In this document: positions 5,647-11,484 of the stretch, in pieces
Numbering within the stretch: position 1 is the stretch's first letter
Layout: the number at the start of each line of letters is the position of its first letter
From: Bradyrhizobium sp.
GTDB taxonomy: Bacteria > Pseudomonadota > Alphaproteobacteria > Rhizobiales > Xanthobacteraceae
Direction: 5' to 3'
Assembly: GCA_028290165.1 (NCBI GenBank)
Contig: JAQGKJ010000084.1
Coordinates: 1-13,926 of the forward strand
Length of the DNA: 13,926 nucleotides
The notes under the pieces: generated by a model
The model's input: only the letters and a program-made list of their open reading frames with translations
What the model was told of the DNA's origin: nothing
Database searches by the model: none
Program-made: the position numbers and the translations under genes

Positions 5647-6035
5647 GGCGATTGTGGCGCGTCCCACCGCCGCGTCGCTTCCGTCGCGCCTTGCGGCGTC
5701 GCCTCGAAAACCGGTGAGGCCAGTACCGCGTGGATGTGCAGCGTGACTGTGCCGGAATTGCGAAATCCGTGCTTGCGCCCCGCCGGCACGAGCAGCGACT
5801 GGCCCGCCGCGACGATGATGCGCTCCTCATCGATCCACATTTCGGCTTCGCCTTCACGCACGGTCAGCACTTCCTCGACGGGGTGCACATGGGTCGGCGC
5901 GCCCGTCCCGGGCGCGACCCATTGTTCAAAGATGCATAATTGCGCCGCGCCATTGCGGGCCGAGACCAGCATGCGGGTTTTGACGCCCGGCCGCCATTGT
6001 TCGGGCGGCATGTCCCTGGGGTCAACGACGATCAT
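5637..6035 (-). CDS. Single-domain cupin protein
   Basis: A 132-aa protein with one beta-barrel cupin domain. The first metal-binding motif is PTHVHPVEEVLTVREGEAE, matching the HxH...E...G pattern. The second has PAGRKHGFRNSGT, with the usual single His. It is likely a metal-binding enzyme or sensor; function cannot be narrowed further. I chose the ATG at 6035 over the long open extension to 6239 because GAAAGGG lies 9 bases before it and the cupin barrel starts soon after. The last three codons and stop (SS-TGA) fall inside an intergenic repeat (5606-5646), so the C-terminus looks recently altered. It is divergent from the SDR gene, with 202 bp between them. Confidence 0.85.
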   Translation of the reverse strand: MIVVDPRDMPPEQWRPGVKTRMLVSARNGAAQLCIFEQWVAPGTGAPTHVHPVEEVLTVREGEAEMWIDEERIIVAAGQSLLVPAGRKHGFRNSGTVTLHIHAVLASPVFEATPQGATEATRRWDAPQSPSS

Positions 6036-6198
6036 CGAAATGGCCCTTTCGCTAGCCGAGACTGCGCATCTTGCCAGCGTGCCCCGGATGCCGCGCCGCG
6101 CGCAAGCGGTGCGCTGCGGATCCGCCGTCCATGGCGAGGTTTGGCTGAGATGGTTCCCGGCTCTGCGCCGCACCGCGTCCGGGACACGATGCGCGGCA

Positions 6199-6215
6199 TG
6201 CGTTATAGGAACGCA
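6199..6215. other. Inverted repeat just upstream of the SDR gene
   Basis: TGCGTT-ATAGG-AACGCA has perfect 6-bp arms, 23 bp before the SDR start, and includes a TATAGG that could serve as a -10 on the plus strand. It could be an operator. I see no other convincing site in the 202-bp divergent region. Confidence 0.3.
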
Positions 6216-6237
6216 CCCAACCCATCGCGGACCGCCC

Positions 6238-7026
6238 ATGACCCCCTCCCCTCAAAAAGCCGCTTTGATAACCGGCGCTGCGCGCGGCATCGGGCTCGCA
6301 GTGGCAAAGCGGTTTCTGGCCGAAGGCTGGCGTGTGGCGCTGCTCGACATCGAGGGCGAGTTGCTGTGGAAAAGCGTGGAGGCGCTGGCGGCTTCCGGGA
6401 ATACGCTCGGGCTGCATTGCGACGTCTCCGATGCGAAAGCGGTCGCCAGCGCGATCGCCGAAATCGAACGGCGCTTCGGCCGGCTTGATGCGCTGGTCAA
6501 CAATGCCGGGGTCGCGGTGTTCGCGCCGCTGCTCGAGACCTCCGAGGAGGACTGGTGCCGGGTGCTGGAGGTCAATCTCACCGGGCCGTTCCTTTGCGCC
6601 AAGGCGGCGGTGCCGTTGATGCGCGAACATGGCGGCGGCGCGATCGTGAACATCACTTCCATTTCGGCGGTGCGCGCCTCGACGCTGCGGTCCGCCTACG
6701 GCACCAGCAAGGCCGGGCTCGCGCATCTGACAAAACAGCTCGCCGTCGAACTGGCCTCGCTCGGCATTCGCGTCAACGGTGTCGCGCCCGGTCCGGTGGA
6801 GACCGCGATGGCGAAGGCCGTGCACACCCCGGAAATCCGCGCCGATTACCACGATGCCATTCCGCTGAATCGTTACGGCCTCGAAGAGGAACTGGCGGAG
6901 GCGGTGTTCTTCCTGTGCAGCGACCGCGCAAGTTACATCACCGGGCAGATCCTCGCGGTCGACGGCGGCTTCGACGCCGCCGGCATCGGACTGCCGACGC
7001 TGCGCGGCGAGCGGCGCAACGGGTAA
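6238..7026 (+). CDS. Short-chain dehydrogenase/reductase (classical SDR)
   Basis: A 262-aa NAD(P)-dependent oxidoreductase of standard classical-SDR length. The coenzyme-binding TGAARGIG is at 12-19 and D37 at the end of beta2 favours NAD(H). NNAG is at 88-91 and the catalytic Asn113 lies in EVNLTG. The active-site serine is at 141-143 (TSIS), with Tyr154 and Lys158 in YGTSK. PGPVETAM and the C-terminal ITGQILAVDGGF are also typical. The substrate is unknown; the family oxidises or reduces alcohols, sugars, acyl chains or steroids. I chose the ATG at 6238 because the Rossmann strand begins 8 residues later, as usual. The Shine-Dalgarno is weak. It is transcribed divergently from the cupin. 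Confidence 0.93.
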   Translation: MTPSPQKAALITGAARGIGLAVAKRFLAEGWRVALLDIEGELLWKSVEALAASGNTLGLHCDVSDAKAVASAIAEIERRFGRLDALVNNAGVAVFAPLLETSEEDWCRVLEVNLTGPFLCAKAAVPLMREHGGGAIVNITSISAVRASTLRSAYGTSKAGLAHLTKQLAVELASLGIRVNGVAPGPVETAMAKAVHTPEIRADYHDAIPLNRYGLEEELAEAVFFLCSDRASYITGQILAVDGGFDAAGIGLPTLRGERRNG

Positions 7027-7147
7027 AGTCCGAGAGTATTTCGGCGCCTGCATAATTGGCGGCGGACATCTGCAAAAATGGCATTTGTCTGCGCTCTTCC
7101 GCGACTGTACAAGTCCGCAGCTTCTTCTCCTGCTTGAAGAGGCTGTC

Positions 7148-7450
7148 ATGAACGATTTATATACGTGGCTATCGCAGCAGCACCACGGATTGCGGACTTT
7201 CCGCACCTTTCAGCAAAAACTCGATGATGTGAGCAAGGACGACCCTGAGCAGCGCGCTTTGTGCCGGCTGTTGAACGTCATCGTCGGCAGCTATGTCGAT
7301 ACATTTGATGAAGAGCCTTTGCCTGTTGAGGTCGCAGACCGCGCCCACCGTCGCCTGCTCGACCTGATGGCTAGCCTGGATTTCAACGCAAGCGCCGACC
7401 GGCGCCTGGCCGACATCAACCGCGTGGCAGCGTGCGATTTGCGGCATTAA
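7148..7450 (+). CDS. Small conserved-looking hypothetical protein
   Basis: A 100-aa, mainly helical, soluble protein that I do not recognise. It starts MNDLYTWLSQQHHG, is acidic in the middle (DVSKDDPEQ, DTFDEEP), and has no signal peptide or membrane segment. The ATG at 7148 has GAAGAGG as ribosome-binding site and is preferred over an upstream in-frame ATG at 7085, whose extra residues look non-coding. The stop codon lies in the first copy of a 10-bp tandem duplication (7441-7460). Confidence 0.65.
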   Translation: MNDLYTWLSQQHHGLRTFRTFQQKLDDVSKDDPEQRALCRLLNVIVGSYVDTFDEEPLPVEVADRAHRRLLDLMASLDFNASADRRLADINRVAACDLRH

Positions 7451-7460
7451 GCGGCATTAA
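7441..7460. repeat. 10-bp tandem duplication at a stop codon
   Basis: GCGGCATTAA occurs twice in a row. The first copy encodes the last residues and TAA stop of the small hypothetical protein; the second is non-coding. Confidence 0.85.
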
Positions 7461-7580
7461 GGTGTCTTTCACCGCCAGTTGACGGCGACGACGCGCCAGG
7501 GGCCGGCGTCTCGGCGCGGACAAGTGACGGAACCTTGTCGCGCGACCGGCCGTTGACTATTTCACCCGATCATCGTGTCC

Positions 7581-7630
7581 GGAGCATCTTCCGGTAAAGT
7601 GGAATCCGGTTTGCCGCAAGAAAATGCTCC
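7581..7630. repeat. Short palindromic intergenic repeat before the secreted protein gene
   Basis: The ends GGAGCATCTT and AAAATGCTCC are inverted (9 of 10 pairs) around a core with AAGTGGAATCCGGTTT and CAAGAAAA. The minus strand of the repeat at 945-1038 carries a related core (AAGTGGAAACCGGTT, CAAGAAAA). It ends 23 bp before the ATG at 7653 and so lies in that gene's leader. The rest of the 7451-7580 gap shows nothing I can name. Confidence 0.6.
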
Positions 7631-7652
7631 ACGTAAAGAGCAGGAGCCGCGC

Positions 7653-8093
7653 ATGCGAACGGCGGTTTTGAAAACAATCTTTGTTGCGGCGGTGCTGTGC
7701 GGTCTCGCCTTGCCGCCGGCGCAGGCCGAGGTCCGCATCCTCGCCAGCCCGGGCGGTGAGGTCGGGCCGTTCCTCGATCTGTTCGAGCGCGTGCGCGAAT
7801 CTGGCGAACGCGTCGTGATCGACGGGCCGTGCTTGTCGGCCTGCACGCTGGTGCTGAGCATGGTGCCGGCCAACCGCATCTGCGTCACGCGCAAGGCGAT
7901 CCTGGGATTTCACGCCGCGCGCTCGGTCGACGCGCGCGGCCGGATGTATGCCGAGCCGGAAGCCTCCGAAGTCGTGCTGGAAGCCTATCCCTCGGCAGTC
8001 AGGGGCTGGATCCGCAGCCGCGGCGGATTGACCTCGCGCCTGCTGCTGCTGCGCGGGCGCGAACTCGCGGCGATTTATCCCTCGTGCAGATGA
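7653..8093 (+). CDS. Secreted ClpP-like (putative serine protease-fold) protein
   Basis: A 146-aa protein. A Sec signal peptide (1-25) has a hydrophobic core and a PAQA cleavage site before EVRIL. The mature part reads like the core of a ClpP/crotonase-type fold: SPGGEVGPFLDLFERV, then VVIDGPCLSACTLVLSM (candidate nucleophile Ser62, between Cys60 and Cys64), then AILGFHAAR (candidate His87). This G-x-C-x-SAC...GFH arrangement is seen in periplasmic ClpP-like proteins. The two cysteines flanking the serine could form a disulfide in the periplasm. Proteolysis is inference only. The ATG has AGGAG upstream. It converges with the VOC gene, 7 bp from its end. Confidence 0.72.
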   Translation: MRTAVLKTIFVAAVLCGLALPPAQAEVRILASPGGEVGPFLDLFERVRESGERVVIDGPCLSACTLVLSMVPANRICVTRKAILGFHAARSVDARGRMYAEPEASEVVLEAYPSAVRGWIRSRGGLTSRLLLLRGRELAAIYPSCR

Positions 8094-8100
8094 CGGACGA

Positions 8101-8511
8101 TCAACCTTCCGGCGGGCAGAACACCATCCAGGGAATGCCGAACTGATCGACGCACATGCCAAAACCCTTGGAGAAGAAGGTCTTCGCGAACGCCATGTTC
8201 ACGCTACCGCCCTCGGACAGGGCCTTGAACTTGCGCTCGGCGTCGGTGGGATCCTCGATCAGCAGTGAGACCGAAAAACCCTGCGGCTGGTGGAAGTGAC
8301 CCGGAGGCGCGTCGGACCCCATGATCACCTCGCCGTCGATCGATAACCTGGCGTGCATGATCTTCTTCTTCCATTCCGGCGGCGTCGGCATCTCCGGCGG
8401 CGCGCTCTCATGCGTCATCATCATGTCGATCTTTGCGCCCAGCACCTTTTCGTAGAACTTGAACGCCGCTTCGCAATTGCCGTTGTAATAGAGATAGGGA
8501 TTGACCTGCAT
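8101..8511 (-). CDS. VOC-superfamily protein, PhnB-like
   Basis: A 136-aa protein of the vicinal oxygen chelate superfamily, PhnB-like subgroup. Features are NPYLYYNGNCEAAFKFYEKVLGAKI at the start, a middle strand ARLSIDGEVIMGSDAPPGHF, and a C-terminal FGMCVDQFGIPWMVFCPP. Family members bind metal and small molecules; the actual substrate is unknown, and the name PhnB does not imply phosphonate use here. I chose the ATG at 8511 over one at 8523 because ATGGAG of the latter forms its Shine-Dalgarno. It is the last gene of the doxX-SRPBCC-VOC operon, 39 bp after the SRPBCC stop. Such genes are frequent companions of ECF sigma factors with DGPF partners. Confidence 0.88.
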   Translation of the reverse strand: MQVNPYLYYNGNCEAAFKFYEKVLGAKIDMMMTHESAPPEMPTPPEWKKKIMHARLSIDGEVIMGSDAPPGHFHQPQGFSVSLLIEDPTDAERKFKALSEGGSVNMAFAKTFFSKGFGMCVDQFGIPWMVFCPPEG

Positions 8512-8550
8512 CGCTTGCTCCATCGGTAAACGGTGTTTGGGAGTTTTCGG

Positions 8551-9087
8551 CTATTTCTCGGTGAGCGTTTTCAAATTGGCGAGACCGACTTCAAAATCCT
8601 TGCCGATCATGTGGTCGAGGTTGATGAACACCTGCATCAGCCTGGACATGAAGGACGCGGGACCATGCATCAGCCAGGTCACATTGGTGGCATCGCCCTG
8701 CGGCAGCATTGTGAACTCGGCGGTGTTGTGGCCCTCGAACGGCCTGAAGAAATCGAGCTTGATGGCGATTTTAGAAGGCACCGAAGTATCCAGGATTTCC
8801 ATGCGGCCGGAGCCGACATTGTTGTTGCCGTCCCAGCCATAGACCGCGCCCTTGCCGCTCTTGGCGCCGTTAAAAGTACGCTTCATGGCGGGGTCCTTGT
8901 TCTCGTAAGGCGACCAGCTTCCCCATTGATGAAAGTCGTTGATCAGGGAAAATATCCTTTCCGGCGGCGCCTTCACCGCGGTCGCGCGCCGGACGCTGAA
9001 GGTGCTCGGCTTGGTCGCGGCGAGGATCAGGACGATCGCAATGGCGATCGCAAGCACAATGGCGATGATGGCAATGATCTCGAACAT
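8551..9087 (-). CDS. Membrane-anchored SRPBCC (START/Bet v1-like) protein
   Basis: A 178-aa protein. Residues 2-24 (FEIIAIIAIVLAIAIAIVLI) form one membrane anchor. Residues 35-175 are a polyketide-cyclase/SRPBCC hydrophobic-pocket domain, starting ATAVKAPPERIFSLINDFHQWGSWSPY and ending with the long helix around FINLDHMIGKDFEVGLANLKTL. The domain binds a lipid-like or aromatic ligand in related proteins; here the ligand is unknown. GGAG precedes the start by 8 bases. It lies 37 bp after doxX on the same strand and is expected to share its promoter at 9577-9603. Confidence 0.88.
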   Translation of the reverse strand: MFEIIAIIAIVLAIAIAIVLILAATKPSTFSVRRATAVKAPPERIFSLINDFHQWGSWSPYENKDPAMKRTFNGAKSGKGAVYGWDGNNNVGSGRMEILDTSVPSKIAIKLDFFRPFEGHNTAEFTMLPQGDATNVTWLMHGPASFMSRLMQVFINLDHMIGKDFEVGLANLKTLTEK

Positions 9088-9124
9088 CGAAATCTCCGTA
9101 TCTGTGAATCGTCAGTGGCGCCAG

Positions 9125-9538
9125 TCAGCGCCGGAAGGGTATTAGCGCGCGCAGGTTCCGGTCGCGCAACCACAGCCCGACCCACACCATCAGGCCGAGA
9201 TAGGACCCGAACAGGATGTGGGTGAACAGCGGGCTGCCGATCCGCAGATGTGATGCCATCGCGCCGCCGAGATAGCCGGTCAAAAGGATCGCGCCGACGA
9301 TCGAGGTGGGCGGAATCGCATAGAGGACGGTGCAGGCCACGGTGATGACGCCTAAGGTTCGCGCGAGACTTTCGCTCGAACCATAGCCGATCCTGTCCAT
9401 CGTTTCCGTGACAACAGGCCATGGCACCAGCTTGACGGCGCCGTCGAACAGCATGAACAAAATGACGAGACCGCTGAGAATGCGGCCGGTCCAGAGCGCA
9501 GGTTTCGAGACCGGCGCGGCCTCTGCGATCGTCGACAT
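9125..9538 (-). CDS. DoxX-like small integral membrane protein
   Basis: A 137-aa protein with four predicted membrane helices, at about residues 18-36, 60-76, 84-101 and 108-125. It has the DoxX-like pattern GRILSGLVILFMLFDGAVKLVPW and GAILLTGYLGGAMASHLRIG. DoxX-type proteins are inner-membrane proteins tied to redox or thiol stress in some bacteria; the reaction is not established. The start at 9538 has a perfect AAGGAG and is preferred over an upstream in-frame codon at 9568. It is the first gene of the doxX-SRPBCC-VOC operon, with a TGTCGT-N17-CGTC promoter motif 38 bp upstream. Confidence 0.87.
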   Translation of the reverse strand: MSTIAEAAPVSKPALWTGRILSGLVILFMLFDGAVKLVPWPVVTETMDRIGYGSSESLARTLGVITVACTVLYAIPPTSIVGAILLTGYLGGAMASHLRIGSPLFTHILFGSYLGLMVWVGLWLRDRNLRALIPFRR

Positions 9539-9576
9539 GGCTTTCTCCTTGAGGCGTTGTTGATGCACGTCTCAAA

Positions 9577-9603
9577 GACGAACGGCGCAGGCGCGGGACG
9601 ACA
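9577..9603 (-). promoter_or_regulatory. ECF42-type promoter for the doxX-SRPBCC-VOC operon
   Basis: On the minus strand TGTCGT (9598-9603), a 17-bp spacer ending in GTT, then CGTC (9577-9580). The spacer is very GC-rich, leaving no sigma70-like -10 in the same place. Confidence 0.75.
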
Positions 9604-9626
9604 GGGGAGTGAAGATTTTTTCTGAT

Positions 9627-9720
9627 TTCGTCACGCCCGGGCTTGACCCGGGCATCCACGTCTTTCTTGTCGCCGGCTCCCGATGCCGTGGATGGCCGCG
9701 TCAAGCCCGGCCAGGACGAA
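9627..9720. repeat. Long hairpin-forming dispersed repeat (Bradyrhizobium type)
   Basis: A 34-bp left arm (9627-9660) and right arm (9687-9720) pair at 29 of 34 positions around a 26-nt loop. Landmarks are GGGCTTGACCCGGGCATCCACG and its complement CGTGGATGGCC...AAGCCCGGCC. I recognise this as a common intergenic palindrome of Bradyrhizobium. It begins 2 bp after the stop of the sigma factor gene, so the transcript would fold into a very stable stem between that gene and the doxX promoter, possibly ending or protecting the message. Confidence 0.75.
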
Positions 9721-9722
9721 AT

Positions 9723-10988
9723 CTACGCCTTCGCGCCGCGCGGCTGGCTATCGCGCATCAGGCGGTCGAGATGCATCCGGATGTGGGCGGCCTCGGTGGA
9801 GGTGTTGGCGAGCGCAATGGCACGGTCGAACGCGACGCGGGCCTCGTCGTTGCGGCCAAGCTGCATCAGGAATGCGCCGCGCACGCCGAAGAAATGAAAA
9901 TAATTCGAAAGCCGCTCGCCTAGCGGCTCGATCATCTCGAGCGCAGCATCTGGCCCGCGCACCTTGGATACCGCGACGGCGCGGTTGAGCGTCACCACCG
10001 GCGACGGCTGCATGATCTCGAGCGTCCCATAAAGCAGATCGATCTGGGCCCAGTCGGTATCTTCAGGCTTTGCGGCACCCGCATGCAAGGCGGCGATCGC
10101 CGCCTGGACCTGATAGGGCCCGCTGCGGCGGTGACGGATCGCCTTGTCGATCAGCGCGAGCCCCTCCGCGATCAGTTTCTGGTTCCATAAGCTACGATTC
10201 TGGTCGTCGAGCAGTACCAATGTGCCTGCCGCGTCGAAGCGCGCCGCGGCGCGGGCATGCTGCAGCAGCAGCAGCGCGGTCAGTCCCATGACCTCGGGCT
10301 CGCTCTGGAACAGCCGCAGCAACAGCCGCGCCAGCCGGATCGCCTCCTCACACAGGGGGCTGCGAAGCTCTGCGGTATCTCCGCTCGACGAATAGCCCTC
10401 GTTGAAGATCAGGTAGATCATCGCGGCGACCGCCGACAGCCGCTCGGAGCGCTCCACCGCGCCCGGGGTCTCGAACGGCACGTCGGCATCCGCCACGCGC
10501 GCTTTCGCACGCGTGATGCGCTGCTCCATCGCCACCTCGGAGACCAGGAACGCCCGCGCGATCTGCTTCACCGTCAGCCCGGAGACGATGCGTAGCGCCA
10601 GCGCAATCTGCTGCGTTGCCGGCAGGTCCGGATGGCAGCAGATGAACAACAGCCGCAAGATGTCGTCGCGATAATGCGAGCCGTCCAGCCGTTCGGCCAG
10701 CGCGTCCTCGGCGTCGTCGAGATCGGAGATCGCCTCGTCCTCGGGCAGCGGCTCCTGCCTGCGGTTTCTCCGCACCTCGTCGATCGCGACATTGCGGCCG
10801 ACCATGATCAGCCACGCCGCCGGGTCGCGCGGCGGGCCGTTTTGCGGCCAGCTTTTAAGCGCGCGCAGGCAGGCGTTCTGGAAGGCTTCCTCGGCGGTGT
10901 CGAGATTGCGGAAATAGCGCAAGAGCGCGCCGACCGCCTGAGGGCGCGCCGAGGTCAGCGCAGCATCGATCCAGGCGGTATCGGTCAC
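9723..10988 (-). CDS. ECF sigma factor with C-terminal extension (ECF42 type)
   Basis: A 421-aa RNA polymerase sigma factor, about twice the usual ECF length. The order is sigma2 (about 12-80, with AEEAFQNACLRALKSW and PAAWLIMVGRNVAIDEVRR), sigma4 (about 115-168, with LTVKQIARAFLVSEVAMEQRITRAKARV), a conserved middle region with YLIFNEGY (192-199), and a TPR-like tail (about 330-410, ending with DEARVAFDRAIALANTSTEA). This layout plus a DGPF neighbour identifies the ECF42 group, in which the C-terminal extension, not a separate anti-sigma factor, is thought to control activity. None is encoded nearby. It starts with GTG, overlapping the DGPF stop by 4 bp (GTGA), so translation is coupled. It probably drives the five TGTCG-N18-CGTC promoters in this window, its own included. 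Confidence 0.95.
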   Translation of the reverse strand: MTDTAWIDAALTSARPQAVGALLRYFRNLDTAEEAFQNACLRALKSWPQNGPPRDPAAWLIMVGRNVAIDEVRRNRRQEPLPEDEAISDLDDAEDALAERLDGSHYRDDILRLLFICCHPDLPATQQIALALRIVSGLTVKQIARAFLVSEVAMEQRITRAKARVADADVPFETPGAVERSERLSAVAAMIYLIFNEGYSSSGDTAELRSPLCEEAIRLARLLLRLFQSEPEVMGLTALLLLQHARAAARFDAAGTLVLLDDQNRSLWNQKLIAEGLALIDKAIRHRRSGPYQVQAAIAALHAGAAKPEDTDWAQIDLLYGTLEIMQPSPVVTLNRAVAVSKVRGPDAALEMIEPLGERLSNYFHFFGVRGAFLMQLGRNDEARVAFDRAIALANTSTEAAHIRMHLDRLMRDSQPRGAKA

Positions 10989-11353
10989 GTCGGAAGGCTC
11001 CCCGGGTTCAATATCCCGACGGGGCGGATTTCATAGGCGCCGCCGGGATTGGCCGCGCCGAGGTCGCGCGCGACGTCGAGCGCCTCGTCGAGATTCTTGC
11101 AGTCGACGACATAGAAGCCGAGCAGTTGCTCTTTTGTTTCGGCATACGGGCCGTCGAGCACCACGGGCGGGTCGTCCTTGCGCAGCGTGGTCGCCGATGT
11201 CGTCGGCAGCAGCCGCGCCACCGGGCCGAGCCGGCCCTGTTTGGTCAGTTTGTCCTGGACGACGGCAAGCTTCTTCATCACCGCGGCGTCCTGTTCCTTG
11301 CTCCAGGAACCGGTGAAGTCCTCGTCGTGGTAGCAAAGGATGGCGTAGAGCAT
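10985..11353 (-). CDS. YCII-related DGPF-type protein, partner of the ECF42 sigma factor
   Basis: A 122-aa YCII/DGPF-family protein. The signature is here DGPY (67-70), in PPVVLDGPYAETKEQLLGFYVVDCKN; the C-terminal YEIRPVGI strand is typical. It is more distant from the two DGPF proteins at 1065-2020 than they are from each other, and belongs to the subtype usually encoded directly before ECF42 sigma genes. Its stop overlaps the sigma start by 4 bp. A TGTCGG-N17-CGTC motif lies 25 bp upstream (11379-11405), consistent with autoregulation of the operon. Whether it signals to the sigma factor or is only a product of the response is unknown. Confidence 0.92.
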   Translation of the reverse strand: MLYAILCYHDEDFTGSWSKEQDAAVMKKLAVVQDKLTKQGRLGPVARLLPTTSATTLRKDDPPVVLDGPYAETKEQLLGFYVVDCKNLDEALDVARDLGAANPGGAYEIRPVGILNPGSLPT

Positions 11354-11378
11354 GCTGGAGGTTCCTGTTCGTTAGTAG

Positions 11379-11405
11379 GACGAATGGGCGCGGGCATTTC
11401 CGACA
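11379..11405 (-). promoter_or_regulatory. ECF42-type autoregulatory promoter of the DGPF-sigma operon
   Basis: On the minus strand TGTCGG (11400-11405), a 17-bp spacer ending in ATT, then CGTC (11379-11382), 25 bp before the DGPF start. The neighbouring gene on the other strand starts at 11485, so this 131-bp gap carries divergent promoters. Confidence 0.78.
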
Positions 11406-11421
11406 GCATAGCGGAAGTATT

Positions 11422-11449
11422 TTGCACAGAAAACGTAAGCCGGTAGTGT
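11422..11449 (+). promoter_or_regulatory. Possible sigma70-type promoter for the 2-hydroxyacid dehydrogenase
   Basis: TTGCAC (11422-11427), 16 bp, then TAGTGT (11444-11449), 35 bp before the ATG at 11485. Both hexamers are imperfect. Confidence 0.3.
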
Positions 11450-11484
11450 TCCCTGCAATTGCGAACCTATGAGGCAAAAATCCG

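Noticed and set aside
6052..7206. 384-codon minus-strand open frame opposite the SDR gene
   Set aside because: Its translation is low-complexity and Arg/His-rich. The plus strand encodes a complete SDR with all catalytic motifs, so this is a high-GC shadow frame.
9609..9923. Plus-strand frame starting MKIFSDFVTPGLDPGIHVF
   Set aside because: This peptide is the translation of the dispersed palindrome at 9627-9720 followed by antisense of the sigma gene. Such peptides are common false calls in Bradyrhizobium.
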